This document shows, in pieces, positions 36,971 through 44,729 of a stretch of 64,000 bases of DNA. Position numbers and translations under genes: made by a program. The stretch is from Pseudomonas sp. A-RE-19 (GTDB lineage Bacteria; Pseudomonadota; Gammaproteobacteria; Pseudomonadales; Pseudomonadaceae). How positions within the stretch are numbered: the first letter of the stretch is position 1; every line of letters starts with the position of its first letter. The notes below the pieces were generated by a model. That model was not told where the DNA came from and searched no databases. It was given only the letters and a program-made list of their open reading frames with translations. The DNA lies in assembly GCF_019956555.1 (NCBI RefSeq), contig NZ_JAHBDQ010000016.1:1-64000 (forward strand), in the 5' to 3' direction.

Positions 36971-37707
36971 GACGGCGCACCGAGTACTTCCACCGGCAGG
37001 GAAAACACATAACCCTCACTGCGCACAGTCTTGATGTAGGCCGGTTCCCGGGCATCGTCCAGCAGACGCTGACGCAAGCGGCTCACCAGCAAATCGATGG
37101 AGCGGTCGAACAGGTCGGCGTCGCGGCCCTGGGTCAGGTTGAGCAGCTGGTCGCGATTGAGCACCCGCTGAGGATGATCGAGGAATACCCGCAGCAAGCG
37201 ATATTCCGCGCCGCTGAGGGCGACCATGGTGCCGTCCTCATCCAGCAGATGCCGGGCCGAGGTGTCCAGGCGCCAGCGACCGAACGCCAGCAGGCGACCG
37301 CTCTCGGTGACCACCAGGTTCGGCGGCAGCATCCGCGTGCGCCGCAGCACGGCGTTGATGCGGGCGAGCAGCTCACGGGCGGCGAATGGCTTGACCAGGT
37401 AGTCGTCGGCGCCCATTTCCAGGCCGATGATGCGATCGGTTTCATCGTTGCGGGCGGTGAGCATCAGCACCGGCGTGGCCTTGTGTTTGCCGGCGCGCAG
37501 CTCGCGGCAGAGCACCAGGCCATCGTCCCCCGGCATCATGATGTCGAGCACGATCAGGTCCACCGGCGTGGTCTCGAGAAACGAGCGCATCTGCCGTCCA
37601 TCCGCCACGACAGTGGTGCGCAGGCCGTTTTTCTTGAGGTAGTTGCCTACCAGTTCCCGGATCTCGCGGTCATCGTCCACGATGAGAATGTGATCGACGT
37701 GTTCCAT
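36967..37707 (-). CDS. OmpR-family response regulator of the two-component system
   Basis: 246 residues. The receiver domain (about 6-118) includes ILIVDDDREIRELV (acidic pocket), the phospho-acceptor Asp in LIVLDIMMPGDDG and the Lys in DDYLVKPFAARELL. A winged-helix output domain follows (about 140-240: ALSGAEYRLLRVFLDHPQRVLNRDQLL ... SRLRQRLLDD). The start was placed at MEHVDHILIVDDD (37707); the 80-residue extension upstream runs through the operator region and is spurious. Three copies of an unusual GTATC/GATAC operator lie in this neighbourhood and are its most likely targets. Confidence 0.9.
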   Translation of the reverse strand: MEHVDHILIVDDDREIRELVGNYLKKNGLRTTVVADGRQMRSFLETTPVDLIVLDIMMPGDDGLVLCRELRAGKHKATPVLMLTARNDETDRIIGLEMGADDYLVKPFAARELLARINAVLRRTRMLPPNLVVTESGRLLAFGRWRLDTSARHLLDEDGTMVALSGAEYRLLRVFLDHPQRVLNRDQLLNLTQGRDADLFDRSIDLLVSRLRQRLLDDAREPAYIKTVRSEGYVFSLPVEVLGAPS

Positions 37708-37780
37708 GGTGACCAAGCCTCTTGAATGGGGGGTTGTCGCGCAGTCTATCGAGCCTTGGCCAGCTCGCCTGCCGCCGTTT

Positions 37781-37813
37781 GTATTGCAGTGTATCTGGTG
37801 TGTCGGCGGATAC
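37781..37813. promoter_or_regulatory. Composite operator GTATT-N5-GTATC-N13-GATAC (copy B)
   Basis: GTATT 37781-37785, GTATC 37791-37795 and GATAC 37809-37813, with the inverted repeat GTGTATC-N13-GATACAC. Half-site order and spacings equal copies A and C. It lies 74-106 bases upstream of the response-regulator start, consistent with autoregulation. Confidence 0.65.
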
Positions 37814-37847
37814 ACGCAGACGCAAAAACAGCCGATTTCAGGGGGTT

Positions 37848-37880
37848 GTATCGCTGTGTATCGCGAGCGGGCGCTGATAC
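37848..37880. promoter_or_regulatory. Composite operator GTATC-N5-GTATC-N13-GATAC (copy C)
   Basis: GTATC 37848-37852 and 37858-37862, then GATAC 37876-37880. It is 67 bp from copy B and 133-165 bases upstream of the DUF2790 gene, which it probably serves. Confidence 0.65.
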
Positions 37881-38012
37881 GCAGTGATTTACCCGCGCCT
37901 GTTCCCGACACAGCCGGGATACCTCGCAGGCTTCTAATAGGTTCCATCGAGGCAAACCCAACCGCCTCGGCCCAATCAACGATTGACCTGTCGAAGCCTT
38001 GAGGAAACCGCC

Positions 38013-38276
38013 ATGAACACCAAAGCCATCTACGCCGCCTGCCTGTTTGCCGCCCTGAATATTTGCACCTTGTCAGCCCGGGCCGAAGCCGATGTCACCC
38101 CGCAAACCTACACCTATGGCACGAACCTGGACATCCAGAAAGTGCTGTCGATGAAACAGGACGCCAGCCCTTCCTGCGGGATTGTGAATGCCCGGATGAC
38201 CTACCTGGATTCCCAGGGCAAAACCCGCGTCCTGGATTACAGCAAATTCGCTGACGGCTGCAACGAAAGCAATTGA
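38013..38276 (+). CDS. Small secreted DUF2790 protein
   Basis: 87 residues with a signal peptide (NTKAIYAACLFAALNICTLSARA, cleavage near residue 24). The mature part (about 62 residues) has the DUF2790 pattern: TYTYGTNLDIQKVLSM, SCGIVNARMTYLDSQGKTRVLDYSKFADGC. It holds two cysteines that could form a disulfide or bind metal. Family members such as PtrA of P. aeruginosa are copper-induced and encoded next to CopRS-like two-component systems, as here. ATG 38013 follows TGAGGAAA. It is divergent from the response regulator, with operator copy C between. Confidence 0.82.
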   Translation: MNTKAIYAACLFAALNICTLSARAEADVTPQTYTYGTNLDIQKVLSMKQDASPSCGIVNARMTYLDSQGKTRVLDYSKFADGCNESN

Positions 38277-38301
38277 GTTACCTCATTCCCGCAGTTCCAG
38301 T

Positions 38302-38388
38302 GTGGGAGCGAGCCTGCTCGCGATGACGGCAGCACATTCAACTTCCATGTGACTGCCAGACCGCTATCGCGAGCAGGCTCGCTCCCAC
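38302..38388. repeat. REP-like inverted pair (GTGGGAGCGAGCC type)
   Basis: A standard pair between the DUF2790 and dipZ genes, both on the plus strand. It ends only 30 bases before the dipZ start codon, so dipZ has little room for its own promoter and is probably transcribed through the repeat. Confidence 0.9.
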
Positions 38389-38417
38389 ATGAGACTCATA
38401 TTTTCAAGGTGATCCCC

Positions 38418-39629
38418 ATGTTCCTCATCGCATTCCTGGGCGGCATTTTGACCGTCCTCAGCCCCTGTATCCTCCCGGTCGTGCCATTTCTGTTTGCCGG
38501 TGTTAAACGTGCACGTTCCTCGATCCTGCTCACCCTTGGCGGCATGGCTCTGACGTTCGCCCTGATCTCCAGCCTGGCCGTGGTCAGCAGCGATTGGGTG
38601 GTACAAGCCAACAACACCGGCCGCCATGTGGCGCTGATCGTGATGGTGCTGTTCGCCCTGTCGCTGATGTCTGCCCGTATCGGCGACTGGCTGGCGCGCC
38701 CGTTCGTACTGGTGGGCAATCGCCTCGACCCCGATACCCGAAAAATGTCCGGCCCTCTGGGTTCGATCATGGTCGGCGTCGCCACCGGTCTGCTCTGGGC
38801 GCCGTGTGCCGGGCCGATTCTCGGCGTGATTCTCACCGGCGCCATGCTTCAAGGCGCCAACGCCCAGACCAGTCTGTTGCTGGTGGCGTACGGCCTGGGC
38901 AGCGCGTTGTCCCTGGGCGCCTTGATCTTCGCCGGTCGCGGCCTGGTCAATCGCTTGAAACCGTCGATACCGGTCACCGGTTGGCTGCGTCGCGGCACGG
39001 GGGCCGCGGTGTTGGTCGCCGCGGCGGTTATCTCCACCGGCGCCGACAACACATTGCTCGCCGGCACCTCGTCAGAAGGCGTCTCCACGATTGAACAGCG
39101 GCTGCTGGAAACCGTGCCGAAAGTGGTCGACTACTTCGTCAGCAAGGTCAAGGCCGACTCGACCATGGACGCGGCCAAAGGCCCGATGCCGTCACTCTCC
39201 GGCGCGATCGAATGGCTCAACTCGCCAGCGCTGAGCAACGATTCCCTACGCGGCAAAGTGGTGCTGGTGGACTTCTGGACCTACGACTGCATCAACTGTC
39301 AGCACACCTTGCCCTACGTGAAGGACTGGGCGAAAAAATATGCGAAGGATGGCCTGGTGGTGATCGGCGTACACACCCCTGAATACGGTTACGAACGCAT
39401 CATCGACAACGTCCGCGATCAGGTGAGAACACTCGGTATCACCTACCCGGTGGCGATCGATAACAACTACGCGATCTGGCGCGCCTTCGACAATCAGTAC
39501 TGGCCCGCCCACTACCTGATCGATGCCAAGGGGCAGGTGCGCTACACCCACTTTGGCGAGGGCCGGTACGAGACTCAGGAGCAGATGATTCAGCAACTGC
39601 TGGAAGAGGCCAAAGCGCCTGCCGCCTGA
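38418..39629 (+). CDS. dipZ: DipZ-type cytochrome c biogenesis/thioredoxin-like fusion protein
   Basis: 403 residues. The N-terminal CcdA/DsbD-like transmembrane domain (about 1-235, six or more segments) starts MFLIAFLGGILTVLSPCILPVVPFLFAG; a second cysteine lies in LLWAPCAGPILGVILTGA. The C-terminal thioredoxin/TlpA-like domain (about 265-400) has the motif FWTYDCINCQHTLP (CINC). It moves reducing equivalents from the cytoplasm to periplasmic thiol proteins, which matters when copper oxidises cysteines. It is shorter than DipZ forms that carry an extra C-terminal domain. Its place next to the two-component system supports a shared stress response. Confidence 0.87.
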   Translation: MFLIAFLGGILTVLSPCILPVVPFLFAGVKRARSSILLTLGGMALTFALISSLAVVSSDWVVQANNTGRHVALIVMVLFALSLMSARIGDWLARPFVLVGNRLDPDTRKMSGPLGSIMVGVATGLLWAPCAGPILGVILTGAMLQGANAQTSLLLVAYGLGSALSLGALIFAGRGLVNRLKPSIPVTGWLRRGTGAAVLVAAAVISTGADNTLLAGTSSEGVSTIEQRLLETVPKVVDYFVSKVKADSTMDAAKGPMPSLSGAIEWLNSPALSNDSLRGKVVLVDFWTYDCINCQHTLPYVKDWAKKYAKDGLVVIGVHTPEYGYERIIDNVRDQVRTLGITYPVAIDNNYAIWRAFDNQYWPAHYLIDAKGQVRYTHFGEGRYETQEQMIQQLLEEAKAPAA

Positions 39630-39658
39630 TCCGTTCAGGCGAAGCAGGCCAACTTGTT

Positions 39659-39705
39659 AATACGGCGTTACAGATCGGTGACCATGCATCGGAGAACGCC
39701 GTATT
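39659..39705. repeat. 11-bp perfect inverted repeat downstream of dipZ
   Basis: AATACGGCGTT (39659-39669) and AACGCCGTATT (39695-39705) enclose 25 bases. No T-run follows, so it is not a classic terminator, though it may end dipZ transcription. The 188 bases between dipZ and the next gene hold nothing else. Confidence 0.5.
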
Positions 39706-39817
39706 TCATGAATTCACCGGACGATCGGACAGGACGACAACGTATCCGGGAGCGATAGTTTGTGGACGACGGGATCACTGCCGACCCTGTCATCACCAAC
39801 AAGAAAAGGAAGTTGCC

Positions 39818-40090
39818 ATGCCAAAGTTCATCATTGAACGCAAGATTCCGGGTGCCGGTGCGCTGCCGCAACAGGAGCTCAAAGCGATTTCGCAAAAGTC
39901 CTGCGATGTGTTGCGGGGGATGGGGCCAGAAGTGCAATGGCTGCAGAGTTACGTCACCGGTGACAAGATTTACTGCGTGTACATCGCGCCGAACGAAGAA
40001 CTCATCAGGGAGCACGCCAGGCAGGGCGGTTTTCCGGCTGACAGCGTTTCGCGAGTCATGAACATCATCGATCCCACCACGGCGGAGTGA
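39818..40090 (+). CDS. DUF4242 family small protein
   Basis: 90 residues, MPKFIIERKIPGAGALPQQELKA..., the DUF4242 (SCO4226-like, ferredoxin-like fold) pattern: IERxxPGAG at the start, VQWLQSYVTGDKIYCVYIAPNEELIREHARQGGFP in the middle. A nickel-binding member is known from Streptomyces, but function here is unknown. It lies 28 bases before a methyltransferase gene, so the two probably form an operon. Confidence 0.8.
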   Translation: MPKFIIERKIPGAGALPQQELKAISQKSCDVLRGMGPEVQWLQSYVTGDKIYCVYIAPNEELIREHARQGGFPADSVSRVMNIIDPTTAE

Positions 40091-40118
40091 GCCGGGACGC
40101 TGCAACGGAGCGGACTTC

Positions 40119-40931
40119 ATGAGTACACCCATTGACCTCACTGCCCTGAAAAACCGTCAAATGACCTCGTGGGCCAGCGGTGACTACGCCGTGATCGGCA
40201 CCACCTTACAGATTGTCGGTGAACAGCTGGCCGAAGCCTGTGACTTGCTCTGTGATGAGCAGGTGCTGGACGTCGCCGCCGGCAACGGTAATGCAACACT
40301 CGCGGCCGCGCGCCGGGGCTGCAAGGTCACCTCCACCGACTATGTGGCCAAGCTGCTTGAGCGCGGTGAAGATCGCGCACGGGCGGAACACCTGAACGTG
40401 ACCTTTCAGGTGGCCGATGCCGAGAACCTGCCGTTCGAGGATGCCAGTTTCGATGCCGTGCTTTCGACCTTCGGCGTGATGTTTACACCGGACCAGCCCA
40501 AGGCTGCGGCGGAACTGGCGCGGGTGTGTCGCCCTGGTGGCAGGATCGGCCTCGCCAACTGGACGCCTGAAGGCTTCGTCGGCCAGATGTTCAAGACCCT
40601 GGGCCGCCATATGCCGCCACCCATGGGCGCCCAACCACCGTCGAACTGGGGCTCCGAAGCCTGGTTGCATTCACAGTTCGATCAGCGCGACTTTGTACTC
40701 CAGGTGACACGGCGGTTGTTCAACTTCCGCTATCGCTCGGCCGCCCATTTCATCGACATCTTTCGCACCTGGTATGGCCCGGTTCACAAGGTCTTTGCGA
40801 CCTTGCCACCGGAAGGAGCCGCAGCCCTTGAAAATGACCTGACTGAACTGCTCAATCGCCTGAACCGAGCGGGGGAGCGGTCACTGGTGGTGCCGAGTGA
40901 ATACCTGGAGGTGGTGATTACCCGGCGTTGA
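40119..40931 (+). CDS. Class I SAM-dependent methyltransferase
   Basis: A 270-residue Methyltransf_11/25 type enzyme. Motif I is VLDVAAGNGNATLAAARRG (about 50-68), the acidic residue after strand 2 is in VTSTDYVAKLLERG, and motif post-I/II is ADAENLPFEDASFDAVLSTFGVMFTPDQPKAAAELARVCRPGG. It resembles UbiE/CrgA-type methyltransferases of unknown substrate. It follows the DUF4242 gene and is closed by a repeat pair. Confidence 0.85.
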   Translation: MSTPIDLTALKNRQMTSWASGDYAVIGTTLQIVGEQLAEACDLLCDEQVLDVAAGNGNATLAAARRGCKVTSTDYVAKLLERGEDRARAEHLNVTFQVADAENLPFEDASFDAVLSTFGVMFTPDQPKAAAELARVCRPGGRIGLANWTPEGFVGQMFKTLGRHMPPPMGAQPPSNWGSEAWLHSQFDQRDFVLQVTRRLFNFRYRSAAHFIDIFRTWYGPVHKVFATLPPEGAAALENDLTELLNRLNRAGERSLVVPSEYLEVVITRR

Positions 40932-40954
40932 GTCAACAACGCCGCAAAACCCTT

Positions 40955-41042
40955 GTGGGAGCGAGCCTGCTCGCGATAGCGGACCTTCAGTCAACATGAA
41001 TGTTGAATGTAAGTCCCTCATCGCGAGCAGGCTCGCTCCCAC
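40955..41042. repeat. REP-like inverted pair (GTGGGAGCGAGCC type)
   Basis: GTGGGAGCGAGCCTGCTCGC and its mirror, between the convergent methyltransferase and universal stress protein genes. Confidence 0.9.
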
Positions 41043-41072
41043 AAAGGTAAGTGTAAAATTTACCCTGCCCCT

Positions 41073-41999
41073 TCACTCATCCAGCCGCTCGGTGTACACC
41101 ACCCACACACTGCACGGCATTTTGTACAGCAGGTGTTCCACTGTGCTGCCGATCAACCGGCCCATACCGCGATGGCCGATCCGGCCCATGACAATCACGT
41201 CGGTGTCATAGGTGTCGGCATAGCGGGTCAGCACCCTGGTCGGGCTGCCCATGATCATGTGCCGTTGTTCCGGGGCGATGCCGTTGCGCTCGGCCAGTTC
41301 GTTGAACGCCGCTTCCTGAGCATCGAACAGGGTCTTGTTCTTGCCCGAAGAGAAAAAGGTCGAGCCATTATCGAAGCCGAATTCGTCTGCGCTGATGGAT
41401 GAAAGGTCATAGGCGTAGACCAGATCAAGCTCGGCATTACAGGCGCTCGCCAGTTTCGACGCTTCGTGCAGAATCCGGTCGTTGAAGCTTTTGTAGTGAT
41501 CATCACGATGGAACGGATCGACCGCCGCGACGATCTTGCGCGGCAAGGCGTGGGTGGCGTGGCTGACGAAATGCAGCGGCACCGGGCATTCACGCAGCAA
41601 ATGCACATCGAGAGGGGTGAACAGCAGCCGCGACAGCCGCGATGGGTGTTCCAGCGCCTTGATCAGCACATCCATCGGCTGCTCTTTGAGGTGAATCAGG
41701 ATTTCTTCCAGCGGATTTTCGACCCAAACCACCTCGGTGGTGACGTGCACACCGATCTTGCGCAAGGGACGGGCCTGTTCCTCAAGCCACTGGCGGTGGC
41801 GCTCGACATATCCGATACGCATCTGTTCCAGGGCCTTTTCGTTGACCATGCCGGCAGTCGCCAGGCCTTCCAGGTAGTCGAAGGCCACGATATGCAGGGC
41901 CGCGTCCTCGGCCTTGGCCAGCAGCGCGGCCCGGTCGAAGGCGGGGCTGTGTTCCATCAGGGGTGAGACGACCAGCATGAAACGTGCTTGACCAGACAT
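41073..41999 (-). CDS. Tandem universal stress protein (UspE-like)
   Basis: 308 residues holding two UspA domains (about 1-145 and 155-305). The second keeps an ATP-loop-like motif, MGRIGHRGMGRLIGSTVEHLLY, with one residue fewer between the glycines than the standard G-2x-G-9x-GS. The first lacks it. In P. aeruginosa several such proteins are induced by Anr for survival without oxygen. An ANR-type box sits about 105 bases upstream here, in agreement. The protein is cytoplasmic and monocistronic. Confidence 0.88.
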   Translation of the reverse strand: MSGQARFMLVVSPLMEHSPAFDRAALLAKAEDAALHIVAFDYLEGLATAGMVNEKALEQMRIGYVERHRQWLEEQARPLRKIGVHVTTEVVWVENPLEEILIHLKEQPMDVLIKALEHPSRLSRLLFTPLDVHLLRECPVPLHFVSHATHALPRKIVAAVDPFHRDDHYKSFNDRILHEASKLASACNAELDLVYAYDLSSISADEFGFDNGSTFFSSGKNKTLFDAQEAAFNELAERNGIAPEQRHMIMGSPTRVLTRYADTYDTDVIVMGRIGHRGMGRLIGSTVEHLLYKMPCSVWVVYTERLDE

Positions 42000-42104
42000 G
42001 ACAAACCTCCCATGGGTACGAGCAGGCAGCGATCTCGATGACTGCGGGAGAGCGACTGTGCACTCGACGTGTGGTCATTCGATAGCCATTCAATCCCCTA
42101 AGTA

Positions 42105-42118
42105 TTGACCATGATCAA
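42105..42118. promoter_or_regulatory. ANR/FNR-type box upstream of the universal stress gene
   Basis: TTGAC-CATG-ATCAA (TTGAT-CATG-GTCAA on the minus strand) matches the TTGAT-N4-ATCAA consensus at 9 of 10 positions. It lies 106 bases before the start codon at 41999; with a 5' leader of about 60 bases it would sit near -41.5. Confidence 0.65.
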
Positions 42119-42195
42119 CCTCTCGTCCGCAAGGCCGGTGCGGGTTGAAGGTCGTGCTGAACTCAAGGGCTGAGGTGTCACGCCGCAGTTCTAAT

Positions 42196-42283
42196 GTGGG
42201 AGCGGGCTTGCTCGCGAAATCGGAGTGTCAGGTAACATTTCTATCGACTGGCGGACCGCCTTCGCGAGCAAGCCCGCTCCCAC
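42196..42283. repeat. REP-like inverted pair (GTGGGAGCGGGCTTGC type)
   Basis: GTGGGAGCGGGCTTGCTCGC and its mirror, upstream of the universal stress gene. This is the last paired repeat I see in the window. Confidence 0.9.
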
Positions 42284-42308
42284 AGGGGATTAGTGGTGTT
42301 GGTTTTAT

Positions 42309-42695
42309 CTAAACAACCTTCGCACCCCGCGTCTCCAGCAATTCCCGTAAGACGGAACGGTGGCAATGCGCCTCGTTTTCGCAATAGCACCCCACGGCCA
42401 GCGACGTTTGATGGGAGAGGGCGGCCAGCAGATCCAGCAATTGGCTGGGCGCGGGATGGTTCATCTCGGCCTTGAACTTGCGTTTGAAGCTCTCCCAGGC
42501 TTTGGCATTCTCAGCCGCTTTGGCTTCGGCCACCAATTCAGGGCTGGGAGACAGCAGCGGTTGCCACACATCGTAAAAATCCCGGCTGGCAAATTCAGCC
42601 TTCGGTACACCGCGGGGCGGGCGGCGTACCGTGCCCAGGCGCAGGCCTTCATTCTCCGAGCGGGGTGTGCCGAGTTGCACGATATGGATGGGCAT
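42309..42695 (-). CDS. DUF488 family protein
   Basis: 128 residues. MPIHIVQLGTPRSENEGLRLGTVRRPPRGVPK and the C-terminal VGCYCENEAHCHRSVLRELL are typical DUF488 blocks; the CYC...CHR cysteine/histidine motif is the family's hallmark and suggests metal or redox chemistry. Function is unknown. ATG 42695 was chosen since the 108-residue upstream extension is antisense-like sequence over pcs. It follows pcs by 11 bases and is probably co-transcribed with it. Confidence 0.82.
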   Translation of the reverse strand: MPIHIVQLGTPRSENEGLRLGTVRRPPRGVPKAEFASRDFYDVWQPLLSPSPELVAEAKAAENAKAWESFKRKFKAEMNHPAPSQLLDLLAALSHQTSLAVGCYCENEAHCHRSVLRELLETRGAKVV

Positions 42696-42706
42696 GATCG
42701 CAGTGC

Positions 42707-43543
42707 CTATTTGAGCCGGGAGCCGTCGAACCATTCCAGCGCGGTGCGCCAGATGCAAATCCCCAGGAAGTAAGCCGACATCAACAGCCAAAGCCCCATC
42801 ACCAGCGGGTTGATGGCCGGATGGTTGACCACCAGCGACAAGCTGCACAACAACCAGATGGCTGTCACGGCAATGTTGATCGGCATGAAACGGCGCACAC
42901 GGAACGGGTGCAGAAATTTCATCCGGGTCACGGTCAGCAGTGCCAGGCCGATGACGGCGAGTAAGGTGATCCACGGCGACGGGTCGATGATGTACAGGCA
43001 TAGTGCGACCACGTTCCACGCGGCGGGGAAGCCCTGGAAGTAGTTGTCTTTGCTCTTCATGTTGACATTGCAGAAGCAGAACAGCGACGACACCAGAATC
43101 AGCGACACGGTCAGTAGCAGGGTGTAGTCCGGCAACGGAATGTAGCGGTAGATGAACAGGGCGGGAATAAATACGTAGGTCAGGTAGTCGATCACCAGAT
43201 CGAGGATCGATCCATCAAAACTCGGCAGCACCGACTGTACATTGACCTTGCGCGCCAGCGCGCCGTCCAGTCCGTCGACGATCAGCGCCACGCCCAGCCA
43301 CAGCAGGCAGTTGGTGGGCTGGTTCTCCAGCAAGGCGAGGGTCGCGAGGAAGGCTGTGACCACGCCCGTGGCGGTAAAACCATGGGCGCCCCATGCTTTT
43401 AGCCTGGCAATGTGTACGGTGGATATCACGGGGGCGTTCTCCAAAAAGTGAAGCATGCCGGTTACCACCCGTCGTTTTGAGGGTGTCGGCAAACCGGGTC
43501 GGGTTGAGGTATCGACCGGATTTTCGGGAATAAGGTTCACCAC
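42707..43543 (-). CDS. pcs: Phosphatidylcholine synthase
   Basis: A 278-residue CDP-alcohol phosphatidyltransferase with about eight membrane segments. Phosphatidylcholine synthase joins choline directly to CDP-diacylglycerol in the inner membrane. The signature runs through VDGLDGALARKVNVQSVLPSFDGSILDLVIDYLTYVFIPA, with spacing DG-x2-AR-type and a D-x3-D end as in bacterial Pcs. The start may be Met1 or Met30 (MLHFLENAPVIS); the shorter form fits the membrane domain, the longer adds a polar tail. Confidence 0.85.
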   Translation of the reverse strand: MVNLIPENPVDTSTRPGLPTPSKRRVVTGMLHFLENAPVISTVHIARLKAWGAHGFTATGVVTAFLATLALLENQPTNCLLWLGVALIVDGLDGALARKVNVQSVLPSFDGSILDLVIDYLTYVFIPALFIYRYIPLPDYTLLLTVSLILVSSLFCFCNVNMKSKDNYFQGFPAAWNVVALCLYIIDPSPWITLLAVIGLALLTVTRMKFLHPFRVRRFMPINIAVTAIWLLCSLSLVVNHPAINPLVMGLWLLMSAYFLGICIWRTALEWFDGSRLK

Positions 43544-43565
43544 CTTTGAATCTTAGCCGCCGCGC

Positions 43566-43592
43566 AAAAAAATACCCCGGAAATATCCGGGG
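43566..43592 (-). terminator. Rho-independent terminator of the VOC gene
   Basis: On the minus strand CCCCGGA-TATT-TCCGGGG is followed by TATTTTTTT. It sits 50 bases past the stop codon of the VOC gene and just before pcs. Confidence 0.8.
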
Positions 43593-43642
43593 CAAGAATT
43601 GAAGCGTTGCACGCCTGTGCCCGACCGATGTCGGGACGGCCT

Positions 43643-44014
43643 TCAGTTCAGCGAGGGGTGGAACACGCGCAGCCGATGGTTATCCGGGTCAAGCGCCACG
43701 AAGGTACGACCGAAGTCGAGTTCTGTCGGTGCGTGCACCATGGTCAGCCCAAGGGCGCTCCAATCGGCAAACAGCGCATCGACCTGTTCGGCGGACTCCA
43801 CCGGGAACGCCAGCTCGGTCCCGCCGCCGGTCGTTTCCACTGCTGGTTCGGCGGTGTGCCGTGACCAGAGCCCCAGTTTGTAGCCGCCCTCCAGGACAAA
43901 CAGCGCGAAGGTCGGCGACTCCTCCACAGGCTTGCGCTCCAGCAAAAACTCATAGAACCGTGCACTGACGGCGGGGTTTTCCACGAAAAGCAAAATATAA
44001 CGGGGAGTGATCAT
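43643..44014 (-). CDS. VOC superfamily protein (glyoxalase/bleomycin-resistance type)
   Basis: 123 residues with the paired beta-alpha-beta-beta-beta modules of the vicinal oxygen chelate fold (YILLFVENPAVSARFYEFLLERKPVEESPTFALFVLEGGYKLGLWS, then GGTELAFPVESAEQVDALF ... FVALDPDNHRLRVFHP). The terminal DPDNHRLRVF corresponds to the DP(E/D)GN-x-(I/L) motif carrying a metal-binding residue. The substrate is unknown; antibiotic sequestration and isomerase roles both occur in the family. Closed by a strong terminator. Confidence 0.85.
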   Translation of the reverse strand: MITPRYILLFVENPAVSARFYEFLLERKPVEESPTFALFVLEGGYKLGLWSRHTAEPAVETTGGGTELAFPVESAEQVDALFADWSALGLTMVHAPTELDFGRTFVALDPDNHRLRVFHPSLN

Positions 44015-44317
44015 AGGGCTGCTCCATTCAAGGTGGGTGCAGCATAAAAGGAGGCGGTGTCAGTTTCCGTCAGGAGTGTGAACGGGCAGGGCAACAGCCA
44101 GACGGCGCTGGCGTAATGTCTGGCGAGAGCTATCGTTGCCTGACTGAATTTATGCCCCATTATTGAGGATATCGTCATGAACACCTGCGATCTGCTCGAA
44201 CAATAGTGGCTTCCGTAAATGCTGTATGCATGAGTGACCGGGCATTCATAAGGTTTGTTGATTTGCTCGCCCTTTCATGAATATTTTTCCATACAGACGA
44301 AATGCAGTACTTTCGCA

Positions 44318-44345
44318 TTGACATTTTGGATCCAATGCCTAGAAT
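44318..44345 (+). promoter_or_regulatory. Sigma-70 promoter of the biosynthetic operon
   Basis: TTGACA at 44318-44323, a 16-base spacer, then TAGAAT at 44340-44345. Six of six and five of six bases match the -35 and -10 consensus. The predicted start is near 44352. No other promoter of this quality was noticed before the operon. Confidence 0.65.
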
Positions 44346-44404
44346 CGATCGCACGTGTCCCCTCTGAGGGGCAAAAAAAAGAATAAAAGTAAAAGGACGA
44401 TACA

Positions 44405-44536
44405 ATGCATGGATGCTCTCCGTATCACCGTATTGCAGTCTGCAATACCTTCATATTGCACCTCGCAACAGTCCCAGCTGAAATTCCCCCCTCGTCGCAT
44501 CGCGATGTGTATTTTATCGCTCGCATACGGTTTTAA
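44405..44536 (+). CDS. Possible 43-residue leader ORF
   Basis: ATG 44405 has AAAAGGA 8 bases upstream and opens MHGCSPYHRIAVCNTFILHL, ending at TAA 44534-44536. It lies in the long leader of the biosynthetic operon, so it could be a leader peptide or just a chance ORF. There is no recognisable family, and codon use is not distinctive. Included because of its position and ribosome site only. Confidence 0.25.
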   Translation: MHGCSPYHRIAVCNTFILHLATVPAEIPPSSHRDVYFIARIRF

Positions 44537-44729
44537 ATAATTTCGATCTCATGCCTCTAACAGTTTGGGTTGGTAATGGCCAAAACTTATGATGCGTGCT
44601 TTGCCATGGGTCGTTATTGGTGTTCGCATTTTCGATATTAAAACATTCGAAATGAATGATGCCGTTCGCCCCGAAAAAGTTTGGCTGATCAAATGGAATT
44701 CTGAATCTCGCTAAAGGAGAGGCTTGGCC

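Larger units (their letters stand above)
44015..44729. other. AT-rich leader region before the biosynthetic operon
   Basis: 715 bases without a convincing large gene. Up to about 44200 composition looks like the chromosome. A 9-codon ORF with a GAGG site (44177-44206, MNTCDLLEQ) could be the stump of a truncated gene. From about 44210 the sequence turns clearly AT-rich, suggesting the edge of acquired DNA. It contains a near-consensus promoter (44318-44345), a hairpin CCCC-N5-GGGG just after the predicted transcript start (44359-44371) and a possible leader ORF (44405-44536). The transcript leader before the first operon gene would be about 380 bases. Confidence 0.6.

Noticed and set aside
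37708..37947. N-terminal extension of the response regulator
   Set aside because: The added 80 residues have no receiver-domain character and the DNA carries two operator copies instead.
44359..44371. CCCC-N5-GGGG hairpin as a terminator
   Set aside because: On the plus strand it is followed by A's, not T's, and on the minus strand the T-run precedes it; it is more likely a 5' leader structure.
44355..44540. 61-residue ORF starting at GTG 44355
   Set aside because: It starts almost at the predicted transcript start without a ribosome site and overlaps the better-placed ATG 44405 frame.
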